Below the pieces are notes generated by a model. The model searched no databases and was not told where the DNA came from. It saw nothing but the letters and a program-made list of their open reading frames with translations. A DNA stretch of 42,212 bases from Megasphaera hominis. Its GTDB lineage: Bacteria; Bacillota; Negativicutes; Veillonellales; Megasphaeraceae. Both the position numbers and the translations under genes were made by a program. Of the stretch, positions 15,102 to 24,259 are shown in pieces (position 1 is the stretch's first letter; each line of letters begins with the position of its first letter). The DNA lies in assembly GCF_014269395.1 (NCBI RefSeq), contig NZ_JACOGK010000025.1, positions 1-42,212 on the forward strand. The letters run 5' to 3'.

Positions 15102-16379
15102 GTGGAACTAAGAAGTCTATTCAAGTCCATCTTCGGCCTGGGCAAACACAAGGAAAACCTGACCCGGGCGAAGCTGCTGGACGGCTACAGCAATGACTAT
15201 ATGCCCTACGACGGAGAGGCCTATGACAACGCTACAGGCCGCAACTGCATCGACACCATTGCCAGGCACGCTGGGAAATTGCATCCGAAACACATTGTCC
15301 GGAAGAATGGCAACATCATCAAAGTAGCCGATGACAAGCTGCAGTATCTGCTCTCTGTCCGGCCAAACTGGCTGATGACAGCATCGGAATTCATCGAGAG
15401 GGCCGTTGCGCAGTACTACTGCTACAACAACCTCTTCATCTACATCCAGCGCGATATGCTGGGCAACGTCATGGCCCTGTGGCCGCTCAATTTCAACAAC
15501 CTGGAGCTCTACGAGGACCGGAGCGGCAACCTCTATTGTAAGTTTACCTTCGGCTCGGGCGATCAAGCGACCGTCCCCTACACGGAGATGATTCACCTCA
15601 GGCGTCATTACAACCGTGACGACGTCTTCGGAGACCCGGATGGCCAAATCCTGAAGGAAGACATTGACCTCTTGAAGGCCGTCAAGGTGGCCATCATCAA
15701 CATCGTCAAAAACTTCAACCGCCTGCGCGGTATCATCCAATGGACCGGTACAGTCCGGCCTGAAGACCAGAAGGCCATGTGGGATGACTTCGTGCAATCC
15801 TTCGCCGGACCTAGCAACGGCTCAGGAATCGGCGCGCTGGATAACCGGGGCAAGTTTCAGCAGCTTACGACGGACACACAAACCTTTGATAAGGCCCGTA
15901 TGGAATTTGCCAGGGATAACCTCTACAAATATTTTGGCGTCAGTGCCAACATTGTGGCAGGAAGCTATACAGAAGAGGAATACCAGGCCTTTTACGAGTC
16001 TGTCATTGCCCCCATCGCCATCAAGCTGAGTCAGGAATTCACGGAAAAGATTTTTACGCCAAAAGAAAGAGGCTTTGGCAACGAAGTTGTCTTTGAAGCA
16101 AACCGCCTGTCTTACATGAGCACCGAAAGCAAGGTCAAGATAGCTGCGGCTATGATACCGGCAGGAGCTATTAAACGAAACGAAATTCGCGAACTATTTG
16201 GGTATGCCGGACTGCCAGGCGAAGAAGGCGAGCAGATTGTAGTCAGCCTGAACTACGTCAAGTCTACAGACCAGACGAAGTACCAAACCGGGCAGGAACC
16301 TGAGCCGAAACCAGCAACGGAAGGAGGTGAAGGAAATGAAGGGAAAAACGGAATACAGAAGCCTGACGGTACAGGCTGA
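15102..16379 (+). CDS. Portal protein (HK97 family)
   Basis: The 425-residue protein starts at GTG 15102 (AAAGGGGGTGAG upstream). Typical portal segments are YDNATGRNCIDTIAR, LSVRPNWLMTASEFIE, LWPLNFNNLELY and EEYQAFYESVIAPI. It forms the dodecameric ring at the capsid vertex through which DNA enters. Its last 44 nt overlap the protease start. Confidence 0.93.
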   Translation: MELRSLFKSIFGLGKHKENLTRAKLLDGYSNDYMPYDGEAYDNATGRNCIDTIARHAGKLHPKHIVRKNGNIIKVADDKLQYLLSVRPNWLMTASEFIERAVAQYYCYNNLFIYIQRDMLGNVMALWPLNFNNLELYEDRSGNLYCKFTFGSGDQATVPYTEMIHLRRHYNRDDVFGDPDGQILKEDIDLLKAVKVAIINIVKNFNRLRGIIQWTGTVRPEDQKAMWDDFVQSFAGPSNGSGIGALDNRGKFQQLTTDTQTFDKARMEFARDNLYKYFGVSANIVAGSYTEEEYQAFYESVIAPIAIKLSQEFTEKIFTPKERGFGNEVVFEANRLSYMSTESKVKIAAAMIPAGAIKRNEIRELFGYAGLPGEEGEQIVVSLNYVKSTDQTKYQTGQEPEPKPATEGGEGNEGKNGIQKPDGTG

Positions 16380-16929
16380 TGGAAATAATGAAGATAGCCT
16401 GCACGTCGAAGGCTATGCCGTCGTCTTCAACGAAGAAACGGTCCTTTGGCGATCGCGCTGGAGCGGCATTGAATACCGTGAAGTCATCGAAAGCGGCGCC
16501 ATTGATGCGGCCACAGACATGAGCGATGTCGTCATGTACTACAATCACAGCGACGTCGCCTACATCCTGGCCAGGACCCAAAACAACACGCTGCAGCTGC
16601 AGGTAGATGAAAGAGGCCTGAAGATTAGCGCAGACATTGCGCCGACGACCTGCGGCAAGGACATCTACCAGCTCATCAAGCGCGGCGACATCAGCAAAAT
16701 GTCCTTTGCCTTTTCCGTCGATAAGGAAGCCGAAGAAGAAGACAGAAATGCGAAGACCAGCACGCGCAGGGTGCAGCACATCGGCACCATCGTTGACGTC
16801 AGTCCCGTCGACATGCCTGCCTATGACGGCACCACTATCGTGGCCCGCTCGCAGACGGAAGAAATCGAAGCCCTCAAGCAGGCTGAAGAACGCTTGAAAC
16901 AGGAATTGATTGTAAAAACATATCTCTAA
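16336..16929 (+). CDS. Prohead protease (HK97-type, S78)
   Basis: From ATG 16336 (AAGGAGG 8 nt before; the GTG at 16327 sits on the site) the protein has 197 residues. The S78 signatures are MYYNHSDVAYILAR with catalytic H71, KMSFAFSV with S123, and DVSPVDMPAY. It cleaves the capsid protein's N-terminal scaffold and itself during head maturation. It overlaps the portal gene by 44 nt. Confidence 0.92.
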   Translation: MKGKTEYRSLTVQADGNNEDSLHVEGYAVVFNEETVLWRSRWSGIEYREVIESGAIDAATDMSDVVMYYNHSDVAYILARTQNNTLQLQVDERGLKISADIAPTTCGKDIYQLIKRGDISKMSFAFSVDKEAEEEDRNAKTSTRRVQHIGTIVDVSPVDMPAYDGTTIVARSQTEEIEALKQAEERLKQELIVKTYL

Positions 16930-16941
16930 GGAGGCAGCAAC

Positions 16942-18096
16942 ATGAACAAAAGACTCGCTGAAATCCGCAGCCGCAAGGAAGAAATCCGCACGGCACTGGA
17001 AAGCAACGAAACCGTAGACCTGAGAGCCTTGCAGGACGAACTCGCCGCTCTCGATACAGAACAGAAAGAACTTGAAGAACGTGACAAAATTGCAGCACAG
17101 ATTAATCTTGGCCAGAAGCCGGAGGGAATCCAGATGAGAGAAAAACCGATGACAGAACCGAAGACCATTGAAAGCGAAGAATACCGCAAGGCCTTTATGG
17201 ACTACGTGGTCCGGGGCACGGCAATCCCCGCAGAATTTCGGGCCGTAGCCAATACGACCGACGCAGGCGCCCTGATCCCACCGACGACGCTCAACCGGAT
17301 CATCGAAAAGGTGCGCACGTATGGCAATATCCTGCCTCTCATTACGCGCACAGCCTATGCATCCGGCTTGGCCATTCCTACCAGTAACGTCAAACCGGTA
17401 GCTACCTGGGTAGCAGAAGGCGCAACCAGCCCGCTGCAGAACAAGACGCTCGGCACCACCATCACCTTCAGCCACTTCAAGCTGCGCTGCGCCGTTGCCG
17501 TCACGCTGGAAGTAGAATACATGACGCTCTCTGCCTTTGAAGACACCATCGTCAACAACGTAGCCGAAGCCATGGCAGTCGCCCTGGAAGAATCCATCAT
17601 CAAGGGGACAGGCTCGGGTCAGCCTACAGGTATCATCCACGACCTGGAAAAGGGCACGAAATTGCCTGTGGACAAACTCGAATATGACACGCTCATCGAA
17701 GCAGAAGCTGCCCTGGAACAGGCCTATGAAGCCGGCTCTGTATGGGTCATGAGCAAACCGACCTTCATGAAATTCGTCGGCATGGTCGATGCAGACGGTC
17801 AGCCTATTGCCCGCGTCAACGCCGGAATCAATGGCGTGCCTGCCCGTACCCTGCTTGGCCGCAACGTCGTCCTCTGCGACTATCTGCCTACCTATGCAGA
17901 TACCCTGACCAAGACCGACGTCTTCGCCTTCATCTATCGCATGAAAGACTACGTCCTGAACACGAACTACAGCGTGGCCATGAAGGTCTACGAAGACAAC
18001 GAAACGGATGACATCATCCGGAAGTCTATCATGATCGCCGACGGCAAACCTGTAGACTTCAATTCTCTCATCATGCTCACGGGTAACGTCGGCTAA
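16942..18096 (+). CDS. Major capsid protein (HK97 fold)
   Basis: The 384-residue protein has a coiled, charged N-terminal delta domain (about 1-60), probably removed by the protease, and then the capsid body starting near residues 100-112 (AVANTTDAGALIPPT). Segments such as TRTAYASGLAIPTSN, KGTGSGQPTGI and RNVVLCDYLP fit the HK97 capsid family. AAGGAGG lies 8 nt upstream. A 615-codon open frame on the other strand is a shadow of this gene and the protease. Confidence 0.94.
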   Translation: MNKRLAEIRSRKEEIRTALESNETVDLRALQDELAALDTEQKELEERDKIAAQINLGQKPEGIQMREKPMTEPKTIESEEYRKAFMDYVVRGTAIPAEFRAVANTTDAGALIPPTTLNRIIEKVRTYGNILPLITRTAYASGLAIPTSNVKPVATWVAEGATSPLQNKTLGTTITFSHFKLRCAVAVTLEVEYMTLSAFEDTIVNNVAEAMAVALEESIIKGTGSGQPTGIIHDLEKGTKLPVDKLEYDTLIEAEAALEQAYEAGSVWVMSKPTFMKFVGMVDADGQPIARVNAGINGVPARTLLGRNVVLCDYLPTYADTLTKTDVFAFIYRMKDYVLNTNYSVAMKVYEDNETDDIIRKSIMIADGKPVDFNSLIMLTGNVG

Positions 18097-18109
18097 GGAG
18101 GGATAAGTC

Positions 18110-18421
18110 ATGGCCGTAACCTTAGGGCAAGCTAAAAATTACCTGAAGTTAGACGCTGATCTGACCGATGATGACGAACTGATCACGAGCCTGATAGTTG
18201 CGGCCCGTGATTATATCCGGTACACGACGGGCAAAACAAGTGCAGGAGAAGATGATGGCCTCTATGACTTGTGCGTAAAAATGTTGGTAGCCCATTGGTA
18301 CGAAAACAGGACCATCTACAGTGCAAAACCGGGAGCTATCAACGATATTCCGCACTCAGTCACGGCACTGCTAATTCACATTGCACAATGTGGCGCGTAT
18401 ACAGGTGATGCCAATGATTAA
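18110..18421 (+). CDS. Head-tail connector (gp6-like)
   Basis: The 103-residue protein has the gp6-like pattern: LGQAKNYLKLD, DDELITSLIVAARDYI, then a helical end with YENRTIY and PHSVTALLIH. Members form a ring under the portal. AAGGAGGG lies before the ATG. It is followed by the other connector genes with overlaps. Confidence 0.88.
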   Translation: MAVTLGQAKNYLKLDADLTDDDELITSLIVAARDYIRYTTGKTSAGEDDGLYDLCVKMLVAHWYENRTIYSAKPGAINDIPHSVTALLIHIAQCGAYTGDAND

Positions 18422-18773
18422 CGTTGAGATTGGGACGCTGGACAAAAGGGTAACGCTGCTTAAATACACGGAGACAAGAGATGACTATGGTCTGACACAT
18501 CAGGCCTTAGTAGATGCTATTGGTAATAGTGTATGGGCACGAATAGAACCAGCACGAGGGAAAACGTACTATGAGCAATACCGGGACAAGGTAGAAATGA
18601 TTACAAAGGTAACTATCCGGTACAGGCCAGGCATCACAACAGACATGTTAGTAAAGTATGGCCAGACCATCTACAAGATAACTTCTGTCGTGGACCCATA
18701 TGAGGCGCATGTAAAGCTTGAATTAATGTGTAACCGTAAACAGGCAGGTGATGTGGATGTCAATGACACTTGA
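18414..18773 (+). CDS. Head-tail joining protein (SPP1 gp16/HK97 family)
   Basis: From ATG 18414 (AGGTG 6 nt before) the protein has 119 residues. The pattern GTLDKRVTLLKYTET, VWARIEPARGKTYYEQ and ITKVTIRYRPGI matches the phage head-tail adaptor family, which closes the portal channel after packaging. It overlaps both neighbours. Confidence 0.87.
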   Translation: MINVEIGTLDKRVTLLKYTETRDDYGLTHQALVDAIGNSVWARIEPARGKTYYEQYRDKVEMITKVTIRYRPGITTDMLVKYGQTIYKITSVVDPYEAHVKLELMCNRKQAGDVDVNDT

Positions 18774-19185
18774 GGAATTCATTGCCAGGCTAGAGACTAT
18801 GCAACGGGAATATCCAGCAGATGCTGGGGAAACCTTGGAAAAGGGCGCTAAACGCATGGTCAGAGCGTTAAAAAAAGCGACGCCGGAAAGCGGCAGGAAA
18901 AAGAGCAGCCGGCAGCACCTGAAAAACCGCTGGAAGCTGAAGATGGTAGACAAGATGGACGCGCAGCCTGTAGCCAACATCAAGAACACGGCACCACATT
19001 ACCATCTGGTAAACAGGGGCGTGCAAAATCCGAAGGATGCGCATGGGAATCCGAAACCGGAATGGCACGCCGCGTTAAATCGTCATGTGAAATTCTTTGA
19101 AAATGCAGTAGATGCAAACTGGGATAAAACCAGAAAAAGCATGGAAAAGGATTTCTACAAGAGAGTGAGGGAAAAGCTTGAGTGA
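18757..19185 (+). CDS. HK97 gp10-like tail/neck protein
   Basis: The 142-residue protein starts at ATG 18757 (AGGTG about 6 nt before). It has the HK97-gp10 pattern: GAKRMVRALKKATPESG, a basic linker, NTAPHYHLVNRG and a helical C-terminus. Such proteins join the neck or tail end. Several nearby ATGs make the start uncertain by a few residues. Confidence 0.85.
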   Translation: MSMTLEEFIARLETMQREYPADAGETLEKGAKRMVRALKKATPESGRKKSSRQHLKNRWKLKMVDKMDAQPVANIKNTAPHYHLVNRGVQNPKDAHGNPKPEWHAALNRHVKFFENAVDANWDKTRKSMEKDFYKRVREKLE

Positions 19186-19681
19186 GATTGTAAGACAGGC
19201 GCAGGTCATGAAGACCGTCGTATCGATGCTGACAACGGAATTTAATTGTCCGGTATATTCTGACGAGGTACGGGAACACTTCAGGAAACCTTGCTTTTTC
19301 ATCAGCGGAAACTCCACCATGACGCCGCAAACACTGAACTGGGTAGACAAGGAACTGCGGATTACACTGGACTACTACGCTAAAGACAACGAAAAAAATG
19401 AAATTACGTATATGGACGTAATCGATCGCGTGCAAAGCCTGTTTGCTGTTGGCATTGATGCGGGTGAGCGAAATCTGAAGATAGATGAGGTAGAAGATGA
19501 TCGTGTAGGCGAGGAAGATGATGTACTGAGCATTACGCTCACTATCCTCTACAAGGAACGGGTCAATAAAGCGGCCTCTACAGCAGAAACAGCAGATACA
19601 GTCAGCATGAGCATCAATCACAACGCCGGGCGCGCTGACAAAGAAACATACGGCGCGGTTATTACAAAAGAGACAATTTAG
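19178..19681 (+). CDS. Tail terminator-like protein (DUF6838 type)
   Basis: The 167-residue protein starts at TTG 19178, overlapping the preceding gene by 8 nt. The pattern FNCPVYSDEVREHFRKPCFF, then strands and a C-terminal acidic linker, fits the phage tail terminator family often found just before the sheath gene. It would cap the tail tube. The name rests on position and general pattern. Confidence 0.75.
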   Translation: MSEIVRQAQVMKTVVSMLTTEFNCPVYSDEVREHFRKPCFFISGNSTMTPQTLNWVDKELRITLDYYAKDNEKNEITYMDVIDRVQSLFAVGIDAGERNLKIDEVEDDRVGEEDDVLSITLTILYKERVNKAASTAETADTVSMSINHNAGRADKETYGAVITKETI

Positions 19682-19691
19682 GAGGTAAAAT

Positions 19692-20858
19692 ATGGCAAAA
19701 TTAGGTATGCCTTCTGTGCAAATCAGCTTCCTTGAAGCTGGCATTGAAGCAATTGAACGTAGCCAACGCGGTATTGTCGCACTGCTGCTGGAAGAACCAC
19801 AAGCTACCATTACCAAGCTGCTGACTGATCATCAGGATGCTTCCAGCACGACGACCATCAGCGCCATTACCAATCCGTTTACGGTTTATACCACGGATGA
19901 CATTCCAACGGAACTGACGGAAGATAACAAGGACTACATCACGAAGGCCTTGCTAGGCTACACAAAAGCACCGTACCGGATAAAAGTATATTTGCAGGCG
20001 ACGGACGAAAGCCAGGCAGAAGAAGCAGACAAGTTTGCAGCTACCTTGAAAACGCTGTCTACAGATCGCTGGGATTACCTGGCTATCCCTACAATCGCTT
20101 CGGCACAGCTTGAAAGTGTTACAACCTGGATTAAAACGAACCGGGACAATAAATTTAAACGCTCTAAGGTAGTTTTACCGGGAGAAGCAGCTGACTACGA
20201 AGGTGTTATTAATTTCAGTAACACGACCATCAAAACAGCCGGCAAGACGTATACAGGCGCACAATATACGCCTCGTATTGCCGGCCTGATTGCAGGTACA
20301 CCGCTGACCATCAGCGCGACTTATGCACCACTTCCGGAAGTCATTGACTGTGACCGTCATTCCGTTGATGAAAATGACGAAAAAGTAAATAAAGGCGAAT
20401 TTTTCATTTTCTTCGACGGTGAAAAATTTAAGATGTCGCGTGCCATGAACAGCCTGGTAACGACGACACAGGGAAAACTGGAAGCCTATCAGACGATTAA
20501 GAGCCTGGACATTATGGATGCCATTTACGATGACATTAAAAAGACAGCACAGGACAATTATATTGGGAAGTATCCCAATGATTATGACAGCAAACAGCTT
20601 CTGATCAGTGCCATTACAGGCTATTTACGCGAACTGGAAGACGGCAGACTGCTGGAAAAAGGCTACAGCAAAGTAGATATTGACGTCGAAGCCGTCAAGA
20701 ATTATCAGATTAGCCATGGCCTGTATACGGCAGACCAACTGGCGGACATGACAGATTTGGAAATTAAAAAGCTGGATACGAAGAAATTGGTATATCTCAA
20801 AGCAGATATTAAAATCCTGGACGCTATGGAAGATATTGTTCTTCCTATCAATATTTAG
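19692..20858 (+). CDS. Contractile tail sheath protein (XkdK-like)
   Basis: The 388-residue protein shows the sheath family layout: an N-terminal segment (MAKLGMPSVQISFLEAGIEA), a central domain with YLAIPTIAS, VVLPG, RIAGLIAGTP, and a C-terminal domain (RAMNSLVTTTQGKLEAYQTI, LLISAITGYLRELEDGRLLE) that interlocks subunits. It shows the phage is a myovirus. AGGAGG lies upstream of the ATG. The stop is TAG. Confidence 0.93.
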   Translation: MAKLGMPSVQISFLEAGIEAIERSQRGIVALLLEEPQATITKLLTDHQDASSTTTISAITNPFTVYTTDDIPTELTEDNKDYITKALLGYTKAPYRIKVYLQATDESQAEEADKFAATLKTLSTDRWDYLAIPTIASAQLESVTTWIKTNRDNKFKRSKVVLPGEAADYEGVINFSNTTIKTAGKTYTGAQYTPRIAGLIAGTPLTISATYAPLPEVIDCDRHSVDENDEKVNKGEFFIFFDGEKFKMSRAMNSLVTTTQGKLEAYQTIKSLDIMDAIYDDIKKTAQDNYIGKYPNDYDSKQLLISAITGYLRELEDGRLLEKGYSKVDIDVEAVKNYQISHGLYTADQLADMTDLEIKKLDTKKLVYLKADIKILDAMEDIVLPINI

Positions 20859-20873
20859 CGGAGGTGATCCTAA

Positions 20874-21308
20874 ATGGAAGCAATGAATGCACAACAGGTA
20901 ATGTCCGGGACAGAGGGTGAAGTTTGGATTAATGACCAGTATATGGCGCAGGTAACTGCGTTTAAAGCGGAAGTCACTCTCGTGAAGGAAGAAGTAAACC
21001 AGGTAAAAAAACGGGGAAAGCAGTATAAAGTAACAGGCTGGGAAGGAAAAGGAACAATCAAGATGAATCATGTATCTTCGTACATGGTGCAGATTATGGC
21101 CGACAACATCAAAAATGGCCACCAGACGGTTTGCACGATCGTCGTCAAGCTCTCGGATCCGGATGCCATTGGTGATGAACGTGTCGTTATTCGTGATGCT
21201 ACCTTCGACAAGCTCACGCTTATGGATTGGGAAGCGAAGAAACTCACCGAAGATAACTATGACTTCACGTTTACGGACTACGACATTCTCGACGCAGCCG
21301 AAGAATAG
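20874..21308 (+). CDS. Tail tube protein (XkdM-like)
   Basis: The 144-residue protein has the XkdM-like tube pattern: MSGTEGEVWINDQYMAQV, FKAEVTLVKEEV and GWEGKGTIKMNHVSS. It makes the inner tube under the sheath. GGAGGTGATCC precedes the ATG and the gene follows the sheath by 15 nt, as in PBSX-like phages. Confidence 0.9.
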   Translation: MEAMNAQQVMSGTEGEVWINDQYMAQVTAFKAEVTLVKEEVNQVKKRGKQYKVTGWEGKGTIKMNHVSSYMVQIMADNIKNGHQTVCTIVVKLSDPDAIGDERVVIRDATFDKLTLMDWEAKKLTEDNYDFTFTDYDILDAAEE

Positions 21309-21316
21309 GAGGAACC

Positions 21317-21718
21317 ATGAATTTAGCTGAAGCATTACTGGCCGCAGATAAAGGGAAACTGACTGCGGCGGCAAAAAAAACGTATGAAGTAAAAAGGCTT
21401 TCTGAGTTACTTGGGGAGCCTTTTATATTGGAGCTGCAGCAAATTCCCAATCAACGGGTAAAGGAAATCAGGGAAAGCGCCATTTCCTATAATGGAGAAG
21501 ACCCGGAAACAGATGAAGAAAAGCTGTGCATGGGGTTTATCTGTGACGGGATCGTCAACAAGGACTTCAACAACAAAGAGCTGCTGAAAGCCTATGGCGT
21601 GGCCACGAAGAAAGAACTCTTCCTGAAACTGTTTAACGCAGGTGAAATCCTGAAGATCAGCGGTGAAATTTGCAAGCTTTGCGGCTTCGTAAAGGATGAA
21701 AGCAAAATAAAAAACTAA
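21317..21718 (+). CDS. Tail assembly chaperone, short form (XkdN-like)
   Basis: The 133-residue helical protein has the XkdN-like pattern (KKTYEVKRLSELLGEPFIL, GEDPETDEEKLCMGFICDGI, LLKAYGVATKKELFLKLF). It lies between the tube and tape-measure genes, the chaperone position. The last codons ATA AAA AAC TAA contain the slippery heptamer A AAA AAC, so ribosomes can shift to the -1 frame to make a longer form (see the extension). Confidence 0.9.
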   Translation: MNLAEALLAADKGKLTAAAKKTYEVKRLSELLGEPFILELQQIPNQRVKEIRESAISYNGEDPETDEEKLCMGFICDGIVNKDFNNKELLKAYGVATKKELFLKLFNAGEILKISGEICKLCGFVKDESKIKN

Positions 21719-21787
21719 TCAATTCCGATGGTACCATTCAGGCCATGTATTTTCACTATGTGAGACATGGCCTGAAACCATCGGAAT
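21709..21787 (+). promoter_or_regulatory. Programmed -1 frameshift signal
   Basis: The heptamer A AAA AAC (21709-21715) is in the right phase relative to the zero frame (ATA AAA AAC). After a 7-nt spacer comes a stem of 10 plus 12 bp: 21723-21732 pairs with 21777-21786, and 21737-21748 pairs with 21765-21776, with ACCA bulged on the left and a 16-nt loop. This is the standard arrangement of slippery site, spacer and stimulatory hairpin. It lies across the chaperone stop codon. Confidence 0.9.
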
Positions 21788-21915
21788 ATTATAGTATGGG
21801 GCCTGGGGAACAGGCTATCATCAATGCCTTCATGGAAAAGGAACTGGAAGATGAAGCGGCAGAACGTAAGAAAATAGAAGACATGATGAAAACAAACAAA
21901 AAATCTAAAATATAG
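21715..21915 (+). CDS. -1 frame extension of the tail chaperone
   Basis: After slipping at A AAA AAC, reading continues from the C at 21715 for 66 codons to a TAG at 21913: LINSDGTIQAMYFHYVRHGL and so on, ending KTNKKSKI. The long form would have 199 residues. The extension has no own start codon or ribosome-binding site. In many tailed phages (lambda gpG/gpGT and others) the fused C-terminal part binds the tape measure while the short form stays soluble. Confidence 0.85.
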   Translation, partial: LINSDGTIQAMYFHYVRHGLKPSEYYSMGPGEQAIINAFMEKELEDEAAERKKIEDMMKTNKKSKI

Positions 21916-21961
21916 ATAAAAAATGCAGGAAAGCGTAAAAAACTGCAGAAAGGAGGGAACT

Positions 21962-24259
21962 ATGGCAGAAATAATTGACCTTGTCATGAGGCTTCAAGAT
22001 CAGGTAACAGGAACGCTGGGACATATCCGGAACGAAATGGAGCAACATAACCGGACATATCAACAAATGGGAAGAAACTTATCCAACGCTGGGCGCCATG
22101 TATCAGCCCTGGCAGGTGCCATGATGCCATTAAGCGCAGGGATAGCTGCAGCTGGAGCTGTCGGGGTAAAAACGTTCATGGACTTTGACCAAACGATTAC
22201 AGCGGCAGGTGTAAAAGCCGGAGCAACATCGGAAGAAATGAATCAGATGCGTGATGCGGCTGCACAAATGGGCGCTAAATTTCCAACGACTGCGCGTGAT
22301 GTAGCCGCTGGCATGGACCGCTTGGCTGCAGGTGGTTTTAACGCCTCTCAAGCTATTGGAGCAATGCCAGGTATCATAGAAGCATCGATTGCGTCCGGGG
22401 AAGATTTAGCACAGACGTCTGATGTCATTACAAGCGCACTATCCATCTGGAATCTCACAACCGGAGACGTGGCAGCCAATACGACGCACGTGGCCGACGT
22501 GATTCAGGCGGCAGCCAACTCGTCAAAACTAGGCATGCAGGATTTTGGCCTGGCCATGCAATACGCAGGCGCACCTGCAGCTGCTTTGGGAATCAACATC
22601 GAAGAACTTGGTACTGCTATGGGTATCATGGCCAACAATGGCATTGAAGCCAGTACCATAGGCACGTCATTAAAATCTACGTTGTCCAGGTTAGCATCTC
22701 CACCGGCTGCGGCTGCGAAAGCATTGGAAGAACTAGGTATCTCTTCAGCGGATTTGCAAAAAGGAGACGGCAGCTTTATTGGCCTGTCCGGAGCAGTAGA
22801 TCTATTGCGTGGTAAAATGCAGGGTTTATCTGACGTGCAACAAATAGCAGCCCTAACGGCTATTGCAGGGGAAGATGCGTATAATGGCCTGATGGCACTT
22901 ATCAGAACAAGCCCGGAAGCCTATCAGCAAATGAGTGACGCCATTACAAATAGCGCCGGCTCGTCGCACGCAGCCTATATACAGATGCAGAAGACGCTCA
23001 AAGGGAGCATTGATGCTCTTATGAGTTCTGTTGAAGCATTGGGTATTTCCTTTGGCTCGGCCTTGGCACCTACCATCCAGAGCGTGGCCGGAGCATTGAA
23101 GGAAATCGCAGACACCTTTACCAACCTTTCGCCGGAAACTAAGACCATGATCATCCACGTCGGTGAAGCTGTCCTGGCCTTTACGGCGCTCACCTACGCC
23201 ACAGGAAAGGCCCTAACCATTGCCGGGAGTATCTCCAGGACATACGGGCTTATAGGCAGGGTCCTGAACGGCGGCACCATCAGCAATAAAGCGCTGCAGT
23301 TTGCTGTACAGCAAACATCCGGGGCTTTTTCAGCTCTGGGAAGAGCACTGCCCGCACTCATGGGACCCATGGGCCTGGTAGTTGCAGGCGTGGCACTGGC
23401 GGCCTACGTCATTTACAAAAACTGGGATACAATTGGACCATTCTTTACAACACTGTGGAACAACGTCAAAGGTGCCTTTTCTGCAGCCTGGGATTCCATT
23501 TCACCGCTGTTAGATGCGCTGCGTGGTGCCTGGGATACGCTGATGGATTCCTTCAGCGAGGGAGAAGGTGTATTTGGTGTATTGAATGCCTTGTCTGACG
23601 TACTGGCTGCAGCTCTCTCAGGCCCGCTCTACGCAGGTGTTGTTATTGTGGCCGGTGTTGTGTCAGGCGTACTCTCGACGGCCTTCAATTTAGTCGTCAA
23701 TTCGATTCGTATGGCCATAGGCGTATTTACGGGCCTTATCAAACTTATCACAGGCGTCTTTACTGGTGACTGGGAAACAGCCTGGGAAGGTGTAGTACAG
23801 GTGTTTGACAGTGTATTTGGCGGCCTGAAGGGAATTGTTGAAGGCATTATGGCTGGCATCAAATCAGCCATTAATGCAGTCATTGCTGGTATCAATAACA
23901 TCAGTGTCGATGTACCGGATTGGGTACCGAATTACGGTGGCCAGCACATTGGCTTCAATATCCCATACCTGGCACGAGGCACAAGGGATTGGCCAGGCGG
24001 GCCGGCTGTAATCAACGACCGTGGCGGCGAAATTGCTTACATGCCTTCCGGATCAGTTGTACTGCCACATGATAACAGCATTCGTGCAGCTTACAATATG
24101 GGTTCTCAAAATGGTAATCAGATCAGCGTCAATGTCAATTTCTATGGGACTAGTGTCAATAATATGGGCGACATAAAGGAAATTGCCAGACAGATAGCGG
24201 CTGAAATCCAACGGGAAACGGAAAAGATTGCAATTAATAATACAGTGGGGGCGATTTAA
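21962..24259 (+). CDS. Tape measure protein
   Basis: From ATG 21962 (AAAGGAGGG 6 nt before) the protein has 765 residues. An N-terminal coil is followed by a hydrophobic segment (about 50-68), a TP901-type core (KVGMQ-like ANSSKLGMQDFGLAMQYAG; FDQTITAAGVKAGATSEEM), more hydrophobic segments in the middle (about 460-490 and 560-620) and a C-terminal domain with NDRGGEIAYMPSGSVVLPHD. It sets tail length: at the usual 0.15 nm per residue, roughly 115 nm. It overlaps the next gene by 1 nt. Confidence 0.93.
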   Translation: MAEIIDLVMRLQDQVTGTLGHIRNEMEQHNRTYQQMGRNLSNAGRHVSALAGAMMPLSAGIAAAGAVGVKTFMDFDQTITAAGVKAGATSEEMNQMRDAAAQMGAKFPTTARDVAAGMDRLAAGGFNASQAIGAMPGIIEASIASGEDLAQTSDVITSALSIWNLTTGDVAANTTHVADVIQAAANSSKLGMQDFGLAMQYAGAPAAALGINIEELGTAMGIMANNGIEASTIGTSLKSTLSRLASPPAAAAKALEELGISSADLQKGDGSFIGLSGAVDLLRGKMQGLSDVQQIAALTAIAGEDAYNGLMALIRTSPEAYQQMSDAITNSAGSSHAAYIQMQKTLKGSIDALMSSVEALGISFGSALAPTIQSVAGALKEIADTFTNLSPETKTMIIHVGEAVLAFTALTYATGKALTIAGSISRTYGLIGRVLNGGTISNKALQFAVQQTSGAFSALGRALPALMGPMGLVVAGVALAAYVIYKNWDTIGPFFTTLWNNVKGAFSAAWDSISPLLDALRGAWDTLMDSFSEGEGVFGVLNALSDVLAAALSGPLYAGVVIVAGVVSGVLSTAFNLVVNSIRMAIGVFTGLIKLITGVFTGDWETAWEGVVQVFDSVFGGLKGIVEGIMAGIKSAINAVIAGINNISVDVPDWVPNYGGQHIGFNIPYLARGTRDWPGGPAVINDRGGEIAYMPSGSVVLPHDNSIRAAYNMGSQNGNQISVNVNFYGTSVNNMGDIKEIARQIAAEIQRETEKIAINNTVGAI

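Noticed and set aside
16264..18111. 615-codon open frame on the minus strand
   Set aside because: It is the mirror of the GC-rich capsid and protease genes, whose families are clear; it has no ribosome-binding site and no recognisable domain.
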